In this document: positions 47,801 through 55,036 of the stretch, piece after piece | Layout: each line of letters starts with the position of its first letter | How positions within the stretch are numbered: the first letter of the stretch is position 1 | From: Shouchella rhizosphaerae | GTDB taxonomy: Bacteria; Bacillota; Bacilli; Bacillales; Bacillaceae_D | Length of the DNA stretch: 64,000 bases | Assembly (NCBI RefSeq): GCF_900142675.1 | Contig: NZ_FRBS01000002.1 | Location: 558,001-622,000, forward strand | Direction: 5' to 3' | The notes under the pieces: generated by a model | What the model saw: the letters and a program-made list of their open reading frames with translations, nothing else | Told to the model about the DNA's origin: nothing | The model's database searches: none | Made by a program: the position numbers and the translations under genes

Positions 47801-50800
47801 CCAAATCTTGCTTGAAGACTCGTTCCGCCTGTATGCAACAACGGTCAGCGGGAACGGGCAGTTTGCAAAAGCAGAAGAGCTGGAACGTGACAAAGACTAT
47901 ACGCTTGAAATCAACACGGCTGATGACGGATCGCAAACGTTTGTCCTCTCCTTCTTAGAGGACATCACCAGGCCGTATATCCTCGAATACCAGTCTTACA
48001 TTAATGCAAGCGATGGCGAGGAAATTAGCAATACGATTAAATTTGAAGGCAAACAAATTACAACTGAAAGAACGGACTCAAGTGAAACGATCAAAGTCCG
48101 GCTCACTGATGGCGGCGGCAGTGGCTCAGGGAAACGCGGCAGTCTCGAAGTCATTAAAGTCGACGCCAACAGCAAGGAAGTGTTGCCAGGTGCACGCTTT
48201 ACGCTGTATGACAAAGAAGGCAAAATTGCTTTACGCACTGTCGTGACAGACGAAGACGGCAAAGCGATATTCCGGAACTTGCGCTACGACGATTATTTGT
48301 TAAAAGAAGACAGTGCCCCTGATGGGTATGTTGTCGGTATCGATGAAAAAATCGTAAAAGTAGACAGCGAAACGACAACAATCACGGTGGAAAACAAGAA
48401 AATCACCCGTGACGTTGCGTTAACCAAAGTTGATGAAGAAACGAAGCAAACGCTAGCTGGCGCGGAGTTTGCATTAGAGAAAAAAGCAGGCGACAATTGG
48501 GAGACAATCGAGGAAGGGCTTGTGACGAACGAAGACGGCCAACTTGTATTAACCGAATTGGAACCTGGTGACTACCGGTTTGTCGAAACGAAAGCGCCTG
48601 TCGGTTATGAACTTGACAACCAGCCAATCGAATTCACGATTGACGACAAACAGACAGAACGAATTCTTTTAACAAAAGACAATGTCATCATCAAAGGCAG
48701 CGCTGTTTTGAAAAAAGTCGACGCAGCCACTGGTGAACCACTTGAAGGCGTATCCTTTAAGCTCGTCCAAGACGGAAAGACAATAAAAGAGGGGCTTGTC
48801 AGTGACAAAGATGGCTTCGTAAAAGTAAGCGGCCTTCGTCCAGGATCCTATGAACTGATCGAAACGACAGCGTTAGAAAATTACAAGCTAGACCCAACGC
48901 CGATTCCGTTTGAAATTGAAGCGGGCCAAGAGAAAGAACTCACTATTGGCGAGAAAGAGAATGCTCTTGTCACAGGCGGCATACGTTTGACAAAAGTCGA
49001 TGGCGATGACAATCGCCTTGCCCTGCAAGGAGCCGTGTTTGCCCTTCTTGATGAAGACGGCAATGTCTTAAGGGAAGGGCTAGAAACAGATGAATCTGGC
49101 CAGTTGACGATTGAGCAACTCGCTCCTGGCAACTACCAGCTTGTCGAAACGAAAGCGCCTGTTGATTATGAACTCGATGACACGCCAATTCCTTTTACAA
49201 TCGAGAAAAGCCAACAGGAAACGATTCAAGTTGAAAGAAAGGTCGAAAACCACTTAATCACGGGAGCAGTCGAACTGAAAAAACAAGATAGCAAAGACGG
49301 CTCAGCTTTAGAAGGAGCGGAGTTCTCCCTCTATACAGAAGACGGTGAACTTGTGGAAGAAGGCCTTGTTACCGGTGAGAACGGGACAGTGTATGTTGAA
49401 GGCTTGAAGCCAGGCAAGTATTACTTTGTCGAGACACAAGCACCTGCCCATTACCAAGCTGATGATACAAAGCGTCCTTTTACAATTGAACGGAGCCAGC
49501 TTGAAAAAGTAGAGCTCATCGTCGAAAACGTACTCATCCCAGGTGCGGCCACATTAATCAAAGTCGACGAAGACAGTGAAAACGTCCGTCTAGAGGGGGC
49601 CGTTTATACCCTGGAAGATGAAGAGGGAACGGTCATTGAAGAAGGGTTAACCACGGATGAAGAAGGGCGAATTGTCGTCACTGACTTGCCTCCTGGCGTT
49701 TACTATTTTATTGAAACGAAAGCGCCTGAGCATTATCAGTTAGACAATACGCCAATCAAAATTGAGATTGAAAAGGGCCAACAAGAGGCCGTTCAAGTCA
49801 AAGCGGTTAATACACTCACAACAGGCAGCGTTGTGCTTGAAAAGCATGACAGCGAAAGCAATGCGCTGTTAGAAGGGGCGGAGTTCTCGCTTGTTGACGA
49901 AAATGGCAATACGGTCAAAGAGGGACTCACGACAGACGCAAACGGCCGCATTGTCGTTGAAGGATTAAAACCAGGCAAATATGCATTTGTGGAAACAAAA
50001 GCGCCTGCCGATTATCAGTTAGACGAAAAGCCAATCCCGTTCGAGATTGTTCGCAGCCAAAAAGAAGCACTCGTTGTGGAAAAGAGCAACACGTTAATTC
50101 CAGGTGCCGTTGAATTGCTGAAAGTCAATCAACATGATACAGCCGAGACATTAGCGGGTGCTGAATTTACGTTGCTTGATGGCGAAGGGAATGTTTTAGA
50201 AGAAGGGCTAACTACAGACGAAGAAGGCAAGCTGCGCGTTGAACAACTTGCCCCAGGCACGTACCAGTTTATCGAAACGAAAGCGCCACAAGGCTTTGAA
50301 TTGTCAAGTGAACCGTTGCCGTTTGTGATTGAACGGAGCCAGCAAGAAACGCTAAAAGTTACTGCGTTCAACGAATTAATTCGCGGCAAAGTCGAGTTGA
50401 GTAAGGTTGACAGCGATAATCAAACAATCGCCTTAAAAGGGGCCGAGTTTGAACTGCGGACGAAAGCAGGCGAGTTTGTTGCTTTGTTTACAACCAATGA
50501 TGAAGGCAAACTGTTAATAAACGGCATTTTGCCAGGGGACTATGTGCTCGTCGAAACGAAAGCACCTTTTGGCTATCAACTTGATGCCACACCAATCAAT
50601 GTAACAGTTGAACGTGACCAAAAAACAGCCGTTTTGGTCACAAAAGAAAACACGCTTATTCCTGGTTCGGTCATTGTGGAAAAAGTTGACGCAGCTGACC
50701 AACAATTGCTATTAGCAGCAGCGGTGTTTAGCCTTTTGGATGAAGCAGGGAATGTGTTGGAAGAGAACCTTATGACTGACCAACATGGAAGACTGGAAAT

Positions 50801-52103
50801 CAACAACCTGCCGCCAGGCGACTATCAACTTGTCGAAACAAAAGCGCCTGAGCACTATCAGTTAGATGCCACGCCGATTGTGTTCACGATTGAGAAAGGC
50901 CAGACTGTTACGCCAGTCATAACGGTTGAAAACACGCTTATCCCTAGGGCAGCGGCATTGATTAAAGTGGACCAAGACAATGGCGATATCCGCCTTGCTG
51001 GTGCGGAATTTATGCTGACTGATGCAGACGGAAATGTGGTAGCAGAACAACTGGTGACAGATGAAAATGGGCTCGTTGCCGTTAGCGATCTAGCACCAGG
51101 CACCTATTATTTCGTGGAAACGAAAGCGCCGCTCCATTACGAACGTGACGCAGAACCAGTAGCGGTTACAGTAGAAAAAGGGCAAACGGAAGCAGCGGTT
51201 GTCAAGAAAAGCAATACGTTGATTTCAGGGGCTGTTGTACTCGAGAAAGTCGATAGCAGCGACCATTCTAAGTTGCTTGCAGGAGCAGAGTTCCGCCTCG
51301 AAGACGAACAAGGAACTGTGATCCAAGAAAAACTGGTAACGGATGAAACAGGACGGATTATTGTCACCGACTTAAAACCAGGCAACTATCAATTCGTAGA
51401 AACAAAAGCGCCAAATGGCTACGATTTAAATGAGGAAGGGCTAGCCTTTACGATTGAACGGAGCCAAGAGGCTGCTGTTGTCGTCAAAGCTGAAAACACG
51501 CTCACGCCAGGAAGCGTCGAAATTGTGAAGGTTGACAGCAGCGATGGCGCACGTTTGGAAGGAGCCGTCTTTACCGTGCTAACAGAGGATGGCGACATGG
51601 TTGCAGAAGGGCTGACAACCGATGAATCAGGCAGCGTACAGCTTGATGGGTTAGCGCCAGGCACGTACCAACTTGTTGAAACAAAGGCGCCAGCTCACTA
51701 CCAGCTAAACGAAACGCCGATTGCGTTTGAAATTAGCAAGGGCCAAACAGAGCGGCTTGTACTAACAGTTGAAAATACTCTCATCCCACCAGGTGAGGAA
51801 CCAAAAGAACCACAACCGCCTAGCGAGCCAAAGCAGCCACTGACAGAACCAGGCGATGGTCAAACGCCAACTGGGCCACAAAACAATAACGGCGGCACAG
51901 GAACAGGCAAGACAGGGACACCAAAAGCAGGTGGCGGTGATCCAAGTCCGCTGCTTTCAAAAGGAGCACAGCCTGCTTCAGGGGGACAATTGCCGCAAAC
52001 AGGCGAAACCGAAATGTTCATGTTTATGGTTGCCGGATTGTTGCTGATGGCGATTGGCGCTCTTACACTAGTGAACGGACGTTTGGCAAGAAAAAGGGGA
52101 TAG
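44802..52103 (+). CDS. giant LPXTG surface adhesin with collagen-binding-like and CnaB repeats
   Basis: A 2433-residue wall-anchored protein. It begins with a signal peptide (~1-31, ending AVQVYAQ) and a short N-domain, then a Glu-rich linker (~167-265) and an SdrD/Big_8-like adhesive domain (~270-415). Five modules of ~135 residues resembling the Cna collagen-binding fold follow (~420-1105; compare ATEIEWTVDFNKQLKSINQA and ATQTITWEIHYNYNEKSIKQ). Thirteen CnaB/SpaA modules of ~93 residues (~1110-2325) carry the pilin-like Lys in xKVD and the Glu in VETKAP for internal isopeptide bonds. A Pro-rich stretch precedes the sortase signal LPQTG (~2396), a membrane helix and RKRG. A sortase gene follows 16 bp later. 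AAAAGGAGGGG precedes the start. Confidence 0.95.
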   Translation: MKNKATAIVLIFVLLVQTFIAQLAGAVQVYAQEPEASTFEALASLVDENGEPLTEEATLAAEDQVHVKIDWSLTGHTQQETYHIKLPEQWQPDKIEWKDEGHGDEMVTYSLNGTELTMSFPEQEEAVQASGTVELSAYFSQDAIGEAAETDLVFLIGDTAQVIPVSFQVKEELEQEPVQEEAPASSEEEQVNEEGDTPESKEQAPETEKEEETPVVDEEQVAAEEKQEDARKEEQEEASKEKEENVEANDQEADTTESAEADVVSQAVVGEIEKNIITGIVLRDGDGNLINADENPGNKPALGDDVQIEITWELPNGHGYGSGSTFTFSLPDIFHVYNDVNGELTFGDTTVGSFTLKEDGTVVMTFNEQIEELSNVHGLLNFRTIIREDLVGDVDREVVFDVKDEVVANIPISLQPKAGSAIDKRGQVNRAYNATEIEWTVDFNKQLKSINQAVLKDPIQQHQALKKGSIEVYKLDVQLDGTVKQGERVDPSAYTVTEDPFDIQFGDISSAYRVVFSTEITDEDGTNYANKATLTGKNSEDLSAEASVTTRRGQALAKRNASYDPATQTITWEIHYNYNEKSIKQADALLVDSFSESHDLIADSIKVERITLDENGNEKEASNADNYAVTPGQHGFELKFTEDINDAYKITYKTKANERVLEDGKIDNIVQSGGREAKGSQGTSQQVLHKGYSNINYKDKTVQWRIDFNRDGYEMKDVFFTDTFTNGGLELERDSFKVLRKGTEVDPSEYTLAETDEGFTLRFHEPISEPHQIVYTTKFHYDELKGDQFRNHVHMKWTTEDGKTWEKEASSGFKPDTYTTNNGFKNGSYNAVTKEITWTVGINYDLKNLTVMNVTDYIKGKQTLVEGSIEVYRAELTGGNNGIRKGEKLSPSEYELDLLSDEKPGFHVRFPGERDDAYIIEYKTSVEGELIVDRYDNTATLSSEGREPVDLNAHVTVQHGGSYVKKAGKQNGNVIDWNVAINAGQSKVSDAKVIDQQQANQILLEDSFRLYATTVSGNGQFAKAEELERDKDYTLEINTADDGSQTFVLSFLEDITRPYILEYQSYINASDGEEISNTIKFEGKQITTERTDSSETIKVRLTDGGGSGSGKRGSLEVIKVDANSKEVLPGARFTLYDKEGKIALRTVVTDEDGKAIFRNLRYDDYLLKEDSAPDGYVVGIDEKIVKVDSETTTITVENKKITRDVALTKVDEETKQTLAGAEFALEKKAGDNWETIEEGLVTNEDGQLVLTELEPGDYRFVETKAPVGYELDNQPIEFTIDDKQTERILLTKDNVIIKGSAVLKKVDAATGEPLEGVSFKLVQDGKTIKEGLVSDKDGFVKVSGLRPGSYELIETTALENYKLDPTPIPFEIEAGQEKELTIGEKENALVTGGIRLTKVDGDDNRLALQGAVFALLDEDGNVLREGLETDESGQLTIEQLAPGNYQLVETKAPVDYELDDTPIPFTIEKSQQETIQVERKVENHLITGAVELKKQDSKDGSALEGAEFSLYTEDGELVEEGLVTGENGTVYVEGLKPGKYYFVETQAPAHYQADDTKRPFTIERSQLEKVELIVENVLIPGAATLIKVDEDSENVRLEGAVYTLEDEEGTVIEEGLTTDEEGRIVVTDLPPGVYYFIETKAPEHYQLDNTPIKIEIEKGQQEAVQVKAVNTLTTGSVVLEKHDSESNALLEGAEFSLVDENGNTVKEGLTTDANGRIVVEGLKPGKYAFVETKAPADYQLDEKPIPFEIVRSQKEALVVEKSNTLIPGAVELLKVNQHDTAETLAGAEFTLLDGEGNVLEEGLTTDEEGKLRVEQLAPGTYQFIETKAPQGFELSSEPLPFVIERSQQETLKVTAFNELIRGKVELSKVDSDNQTIALKGAEFELRTKAGEFVALFTTNDEGKLLINGILPGDYVLVETKAPFGYQLDATPINVTVERDQKTAVLVTKENTLIPGSVIVEKVDAADQQLLLAAAVFSLLDEAGNVLEENLMTDQHGRLEINNLPPGDYQLVETKAPEHYQLDATPIVFTIEKGQTVTPVITVENTLIPRAAALIKVDQDNGDIRLAGAEFMLTDADGNVVAEQLVTDENGLVAVSDLAPGTYYFVETKAPLHYERDAEPVAVTVEKGQTEAAVVKKSNTLISGAVVLEKVDSSDHSKLLAGAEFRLEDEQGTVIQEKLVTDETGRIIVTDLKPGNYQFVETKAPNGYDLNEEGLAFTIERSQEAAVVVKAENTLTPGSVEIVKVDSSDGARLEGAVFTVLTEDGDMVAEGLTTDESGSVQLDGLAPGTYQLVETKAPAHYQLNETPIAFEISKGQTERLVLTVENTLIPPGEEPKEPQPPSEPKQPLTEPGDGQTPTGPQNNNGGTGTGKTGTPKAGGGDPSPLLSKGAQPASGGQLPQTGETEMFMFMVAGLLLMAIGALTLVNGRLARKRG

Positions 52104-52119
52104 AAAGAAGGGGCATTTC

Positions 52120-52710
52120 TTGCGAAAAAGGACACTTTTTATAGGAATGTTGCTCATCATTGCGGGATTGGCGCTTGTCGCTGTCCCGCTAACAAAAGAG
52201 TGGCAGCAGGCAAATGGAGTGGCTCAACTGGAAAAAGCGCTAGCCGCTGTCCAAACGGGAGAAACGATTGAAAAGACGGATGATTCACCATCCTCTTGGA
52301 CAAAAGAACAGTTAGAGGCAGTAATGGAACTGGAAATCCCTGCAATTGACTTAAAGCAGTATATACTTGATGAAACCACGGATGAAAACTTGGCCTTAAC
52401 GCTAACGCAAATAAAGCAAGAACAAGTGCCAGGAGAAGGAAACTTCGCGGTCGCGGGCCATCGTGGCTACCGAGGCGACAGGCATTTCCGGCAATTGCCA
52501 AATGTGCAAAAAGGTGATGAAATTCGCCTTCATGCCGATGACGGCAAAACGTATATTTATGTGGTCAAGAGCACGGAAATTATCGAACCAACTGATGTAG
52601 ATGTGTTAAACGATGGAGAGCAGCCGGAAATTACATTAATTACGTGTACGCTGTCTGGCCAGCAGCGTGTAGCGGTGAAAGGCGATTTGATTGATGTGAT
52701 TGAAGCGTAG
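52120..52710 (+). CDS. class D-like sortase
   Basis: A 196-residue membrane-anchored transpeptidase. An N-terminal helix (5-25) precedes the sortase barrel from about residue 70 (MELEIPAIDLKQYILDETTD). The catalytic His is in FAVAGHRGYRGDRHFRQL, Cys in ITLITCTLSGQQR, and Arg follows that Cys by six residues. The start is TTG 52120 behind AGAAGGGG. It lies 16 bp after the adhesin gene, so it is almost certainly the enzyme that cuts its LPQTG signal and joins it to the cell wall. Confidence 0.92.
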   Translation: MRKRTLFIGMLLIIAGLALVAVPLTKEWQQANGVAQLEKALAAVQTGETIEKTDDSPSSWTKEQLEAVMELEIPAIDLKQYILDETTDENLALTLTQIKQEQVPGEGNFAVAGHRGYRGDRHFRQLPNVQKGDEIRLHADDGKTYIYVVKSTEIIEPTDVDVLNDGEQPEITLITCTLSGQQRVAVKGDLIDVIEA

Positions 52711-52725
52711 AGAAAGAATCAAACA

Positions 52726-52769
52726 GACGAGCGACGGTTAGTGCCAACCGTCGCTCGTCTTATTTTTTT
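52726..52769 (+). terminator. terminator of the adhesin-sortase operon
   Basis: GACGAGCGACGGTT, loop AGTGCC, AACCGTCGCTCGTC, then TTATTTTTTT: a strong intrinsic terminator 16 bp after the sortase stop. Its T-tract overlaps the last codons of the small convergent gene. Confidence 0.95.
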
Positions 52770-52891
52770 AATTCACGTTTCAAATAGCGAATGCCGAGAA
52801 TAAGAAAATAACCACCAAGCCCAAAGAAGCCGAACAAAAACACGATTGCAAAAATCTGATAAAGGGCTGTTCCGATTGAAAATTGGTCCAA
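52760..52891 (-). CDS. 43-residue membrane protein
   Basis: The ORF opens with TTG 52891, seven bases behind AAAGGAAG. The product is one long hydrophobic segment (IGTALYQIFAIVFLFGFFGL and on) with a basic C-terminus IRYLKRELKK. The composition and a proper ribosome site support a real small membrane protein. No family is recognised. It lies downstream of the XRE gene on the same strand. Confidence 0.6.
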   Translation of the reverse strand: MDQFSIGTALYQIFAIVFLFGFFGLGGYFLILGIRYLKRELKK

Positions 52892-53017
52892 TGGTAGACT
52901 TCCTTTCCTATTATTTTAAGAAGCAGCGAACAGACAGGCGTTGATCCTGGAAACGCGTTAGCCTGCTCATTGCTGATGAACGAGCTGTTAAGCGCTTTTA
53001 TCCGTACTGGATCAGCA

Positions 53018-53356
53018 TTAATGGCCTTTTTTCTTTTTAAGCCTGCGAAATAATTCGAGCTGTTCACCTAAAAATTCTTTTTCTTCCTCATCTAAATTCG
53101 TAAACGTATAAGCAGAGCCGTTTTCTTTTACTTTGTCGGACGGGGCAGTTTTGATATCTGTCTCTCCCGCAATATACGCAATGGAAACATTATATTTCTC
53201 GGCGAGCTGCTTTAATTTGGCAATCGAAGGTTCGTTGCGGCCTTGTTCGTAAAAACCGTATGCACTTTCCGTAATGCCAAGGAACGAAGCGACTTCTTGT
53301 TGCGTTAGCTGGTGAGCTTTCCGCAGCTCTCGTAAGCGGTCATTCAGTTCAGCCAT
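53018..53356 (-). CDS. XRE-family regulator
   Basis: A 112-residue protein. The N-terminal Cro/CI helix-turn-helix (LRELRKAHQLTQQEVASFLG, then SAYGFYEQGRNEPSIAKLKQ) is followed by a short acidic and then basic tail (TFTNLDEEEKEFLGEQLELF, RRLKKKKGH). The start is ATG 53356 behind TAGGAAGG; the longer frame has no site. Two TTGGGTAAA boxes upstream may be its operator. It resembles small Bacillus autorepressors of SOS-independent or biofilm switches, but the target is unknown. Confidence 0.85.
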   Translation of the reverse strand: MAELNDRLRELRKAHQLTQQEVASFLGITESAYGFYEQGRNEPSIAKLKQLAEKYNVSIAYIAGETDIKTAPSDKVKENGSAYTFTNLDEEEKEFLGEQLELFRRLKKKKGH

Positions 53357-53404
53357 AAACAAATCCTTCCTATTTGTTATTGTCACAATTATACAACTAA
53401 AAGT

Positions 53405-53453
53405 TGGGTAAAGGAACAAAACGAACATGAACACTCTGTAAAATTGGGTAAAA
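53405..53453 (-). promoter_or_regulatory. paired TTGGGTAAA boxes upstream of the XRE gene
   Basis: The identical nonamer TTGGGTAAA occurs at 53405-53413 and 53445-53453, exactly 40 bp apart in the same orientation. The boxes sit 49-97 bp upstream of the XRE start, a plausible position for autoregulation. Confidence 0.45.
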
Positions 53454-53499
53454 CACTTGACTCCCTAATTTACGTTGGCTAAACTGACTATAAATGGGA

Positions 53500-53590
53500 G
53501 CGCCTTCCTACATAACTCCATGACTTGCACGTGCTATTAAGGGCATTCGGTACGGCCACTGCCGTGTATCCTCTTACGAATTGAAGGCGC
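53500..53590 (+). other. long inverted repeat upstream of the 84-residue ORF
   Basis: GCGCCTTC (53500-53507) pairs with GAAGGCGC (53583-53590). Inside, ACGGC-CACT-GCCGT forms a tight hairpin near 53554-53567. This could be a structured 5' leader of the downstream gene or a small RNA; no known riboswitch motif is recognised. Confidence 0.35.
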
Positions 53591-53633
53591 CTCATTTTGA
53601 AAAGACTGATTTTATTGACAAGGAGGTGAAGAA

Positions 53634-53888
53634 GTGGCGGATATCCCCTACAGCGTCTGTTCCTGTTTATACACGGGCATCCAAAAAAGCATTGCTTTTC
53701 TGACAATGCAAGCCAATGCCGTGCAAGCATCAAAGGAGTGTGTATGGAAAAGGTATGACGACCAGCTGTATCACGAAGTAAAAGAAGCGTTGCAATGGCA
53801 CCGCCAACATTGTATGGCTGATACGAGCCATTTAGAAGAAGCGTTGCGTGTTTTTGAAAACGCCTATAACCAAGTACATGATAAATAG
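53634..53888 (+). CDS. 84-residue hypothetical protein
   Basis: Starts with GTG behind an ideal AAGGAGGTGAAGAA ribosome site. The product is soluble and helical, with YSVCSCLYTGIQKSIAFLTM near the start and YHEVKEALQWHRQHCMADTS later. It has four cysteines and several histidines. No family is recognised. It stands alone behind a structured leader candidate. Confidence 0.7.
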   Translation: MADIPYSVCSCLYTGIQKSIAFLTMQANAVQASKECVWKRYDDQLYHEVKEALQWHRQHCMADTSHLEEALRVFENAYNQVHDK

Positions 53889-54050
53889 GAGCAGACGTCT
53901 TTCTCTGTAAGGTCGTTATGGTACGACTGCGTATTAATAAAAACGGTACCATTAACAGCTAGCAAAAGTGGCGATTGCCACAGAAGCCCCACTTCAAGCA
54001 ATCCGGCTGAGCAAGCAGTGGGTCGTTCACGTGTGAAAAAGGGGTTGACT

Positions 54051-54225
54051 ATGAAAGATGCATATCTCATTTTAGCGGTTGTAGGATGGGTGCTGTCCGG
54101 ATGGTATGGGACCAGTCGGGGGAAACCAACATAGCGAAGAAGAATACCTAGATATAGAGTCGCTTGAAGAGCGCGCTCTGCTGTTGGCTTTTACTATCGA
54201 AGCGCTGTCTGCTAAAACGATATAG
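54051..54225 (+). pseudogene. small membrane protein in two overlapping frames
   Basis: ATG 54051 behind AAAAAGGGG opens a 27-residue frame (KDAYLILAVVGWVLSGWYG, then a stop at 54134). An overlapping frame from ATG 54106 runs 39 residues (EEEYLDIESLEERALLLAFT) to 54225. Joined by a single shift near 54105-54115 they would make one membrane-anchored protein with an acidic tail. It may be a frameshifted gene or two coupled tiny genes; a terminator follows. Confidence 0.35.
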
Positions 54226-54235
54226 GAACACCAAA

Positions 54236-54280
54236 TAAACGCAAGCGTCGCAGCGATTGAGACGTTTGCGTTTTGCTATC
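54236..54280 (+). terminator. terminator after the small frames
   Basis: AAACGCAAGCGTC and GACGTTTGCGTTTT form an imperfect stem with an 11-nt loop, ending in a short T-run. Confidence 0.7.
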
Positions 54281-54284
54281 CATT

Positions 54285-54560
54285 TCATGTTCTCATCAAA
54301 AAAGAAAGAAACCAGACAGCGTGTGGCTGCTCATCCGCTGCGGCTCTGCGAAAAGCCTCTTGGACAATTTGCTGAGAAGCTCGGTCAGCTGCTTTTAGGT
54401 AGAAATCCACTGTATTTTGTTCATCGTTGAATGCAAATGTTAACCCATCCCGATAGTGGGCTGGGCATTCCTCCGTTATCTGTGGTCTTGGCTGTCTGTT
54501 CGTCAACTGTATGGCAGAAACGCGGATAGGTGTCTGTCTTTGTTTGTTACTCTTGTTTCT
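54285..54560 (-). pseudogene. truncated ferritin-like domain protein
   Basis: The minus-strand frame encodes the C-terminal half of a ferritin-like four-helix protein: LTNRQPRPQITEECPAHYRD, then GLTFAFNDEQNTVDFYLKAA and FRRAAADEQPHAVWFLSFL. Here the paired E-x-x-H-like residues of the second half survive. The sequence before LTNRQ (where an N-terminal helix pair ending in such a motif is expected) is not recognisable, and no proper start is found. I read it as the 3' remnant of a gene; upstream frames to about 54700 are low-complexity. Confidence 0.65.
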
Positions 54561-54689
54561 GGTGTGTAGCGTACGCAATTAGGGGGAGACAGGAGCAAGA
54601 GCGGGCTTGAAAAAGGGAAATGGTCCCGTGCTAGCAAAGTTTGCGCTAACGATCGATCGAGGAATACGGGTGGGAGCGGGTAAAAAGAA

Positions 54690-54714
54690 AGGGAGCTGAC
54701 CAATAAGTCAGCTC
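54690..54714 (-). terminator. terminator of the regulator-exporter operon
   Basis: GAGCTGAC-TTATTG-GTCAGCTC read on the minus strand is followed by CCTTTCTTTTT. It lies about 60 bp beyond the small membrane protein gene that ends the minus-strand lantibiotic transcript. Confidence 0.75.
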
Positions 54715-54772
54715 AATTACAGTAGGCCATCTTATCTATACCATCAGGCTAAATAGGTTAGCTTCTCACTGC

Positions 54773-54997
54773 TTAAAGAAACAAAGCAATAATCAACAAG
54801 AGAGAGAAAAGCAGAAAGGCGCCATTTAAAACGAGCCCAATGATTTTGACAGATGGTTTAGCAGCTTTAAACGCGAACAAGACTCCAACAATAGAGAGGA
54901 ACGTCCATAAGCCAATCGTATATGTCGGTTCAAATTGAAAAAGAGTGCTCACATAATACAAAATAACGTTTAAACAAAACAGGATAATGGCTATCAT
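54773..54997 (-). CDS. small membrane protein at the end of the lantibiotic exporter operon
   Basis: A 74-residue protein with two or three hydrophobic helices (IAIILFCLNVILYYVSTLF, IGLWTFLSIVGVLFAF, LVLNGAFLLFSLLLIIALFL). It starts 39 bp after the exporter stop on the same strand; AAAGGAAAG lies about 12 bp upstream, and TTG 55000 is an alternative start. It matches no lantibiotic family I know. Placement makes an accessory immunity or export role possible, but such proteins also occur widely as unlinked hypotheticals. Confidence 0.6.
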   Translation of the reverse strand: MIAIILFCLNVILYYVSTLFQFEPTYTIGLWTFLSIVGVLFAFKAAKPSVKIIGLVLNGAFLLFSLLLIIALFL

Positions 54998-55036
54998 CAA
55001 TCTTCACTACTTTCCTTTAAAAGTCTACGTGCTCTT

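Noticed and set aside
45264-52135. Many minus-strand frames antisense to the adhesin gene
   Set aside because: Low-complexity shadows of the CnaB repeats, with serine/threonine-rich composition and no starts.
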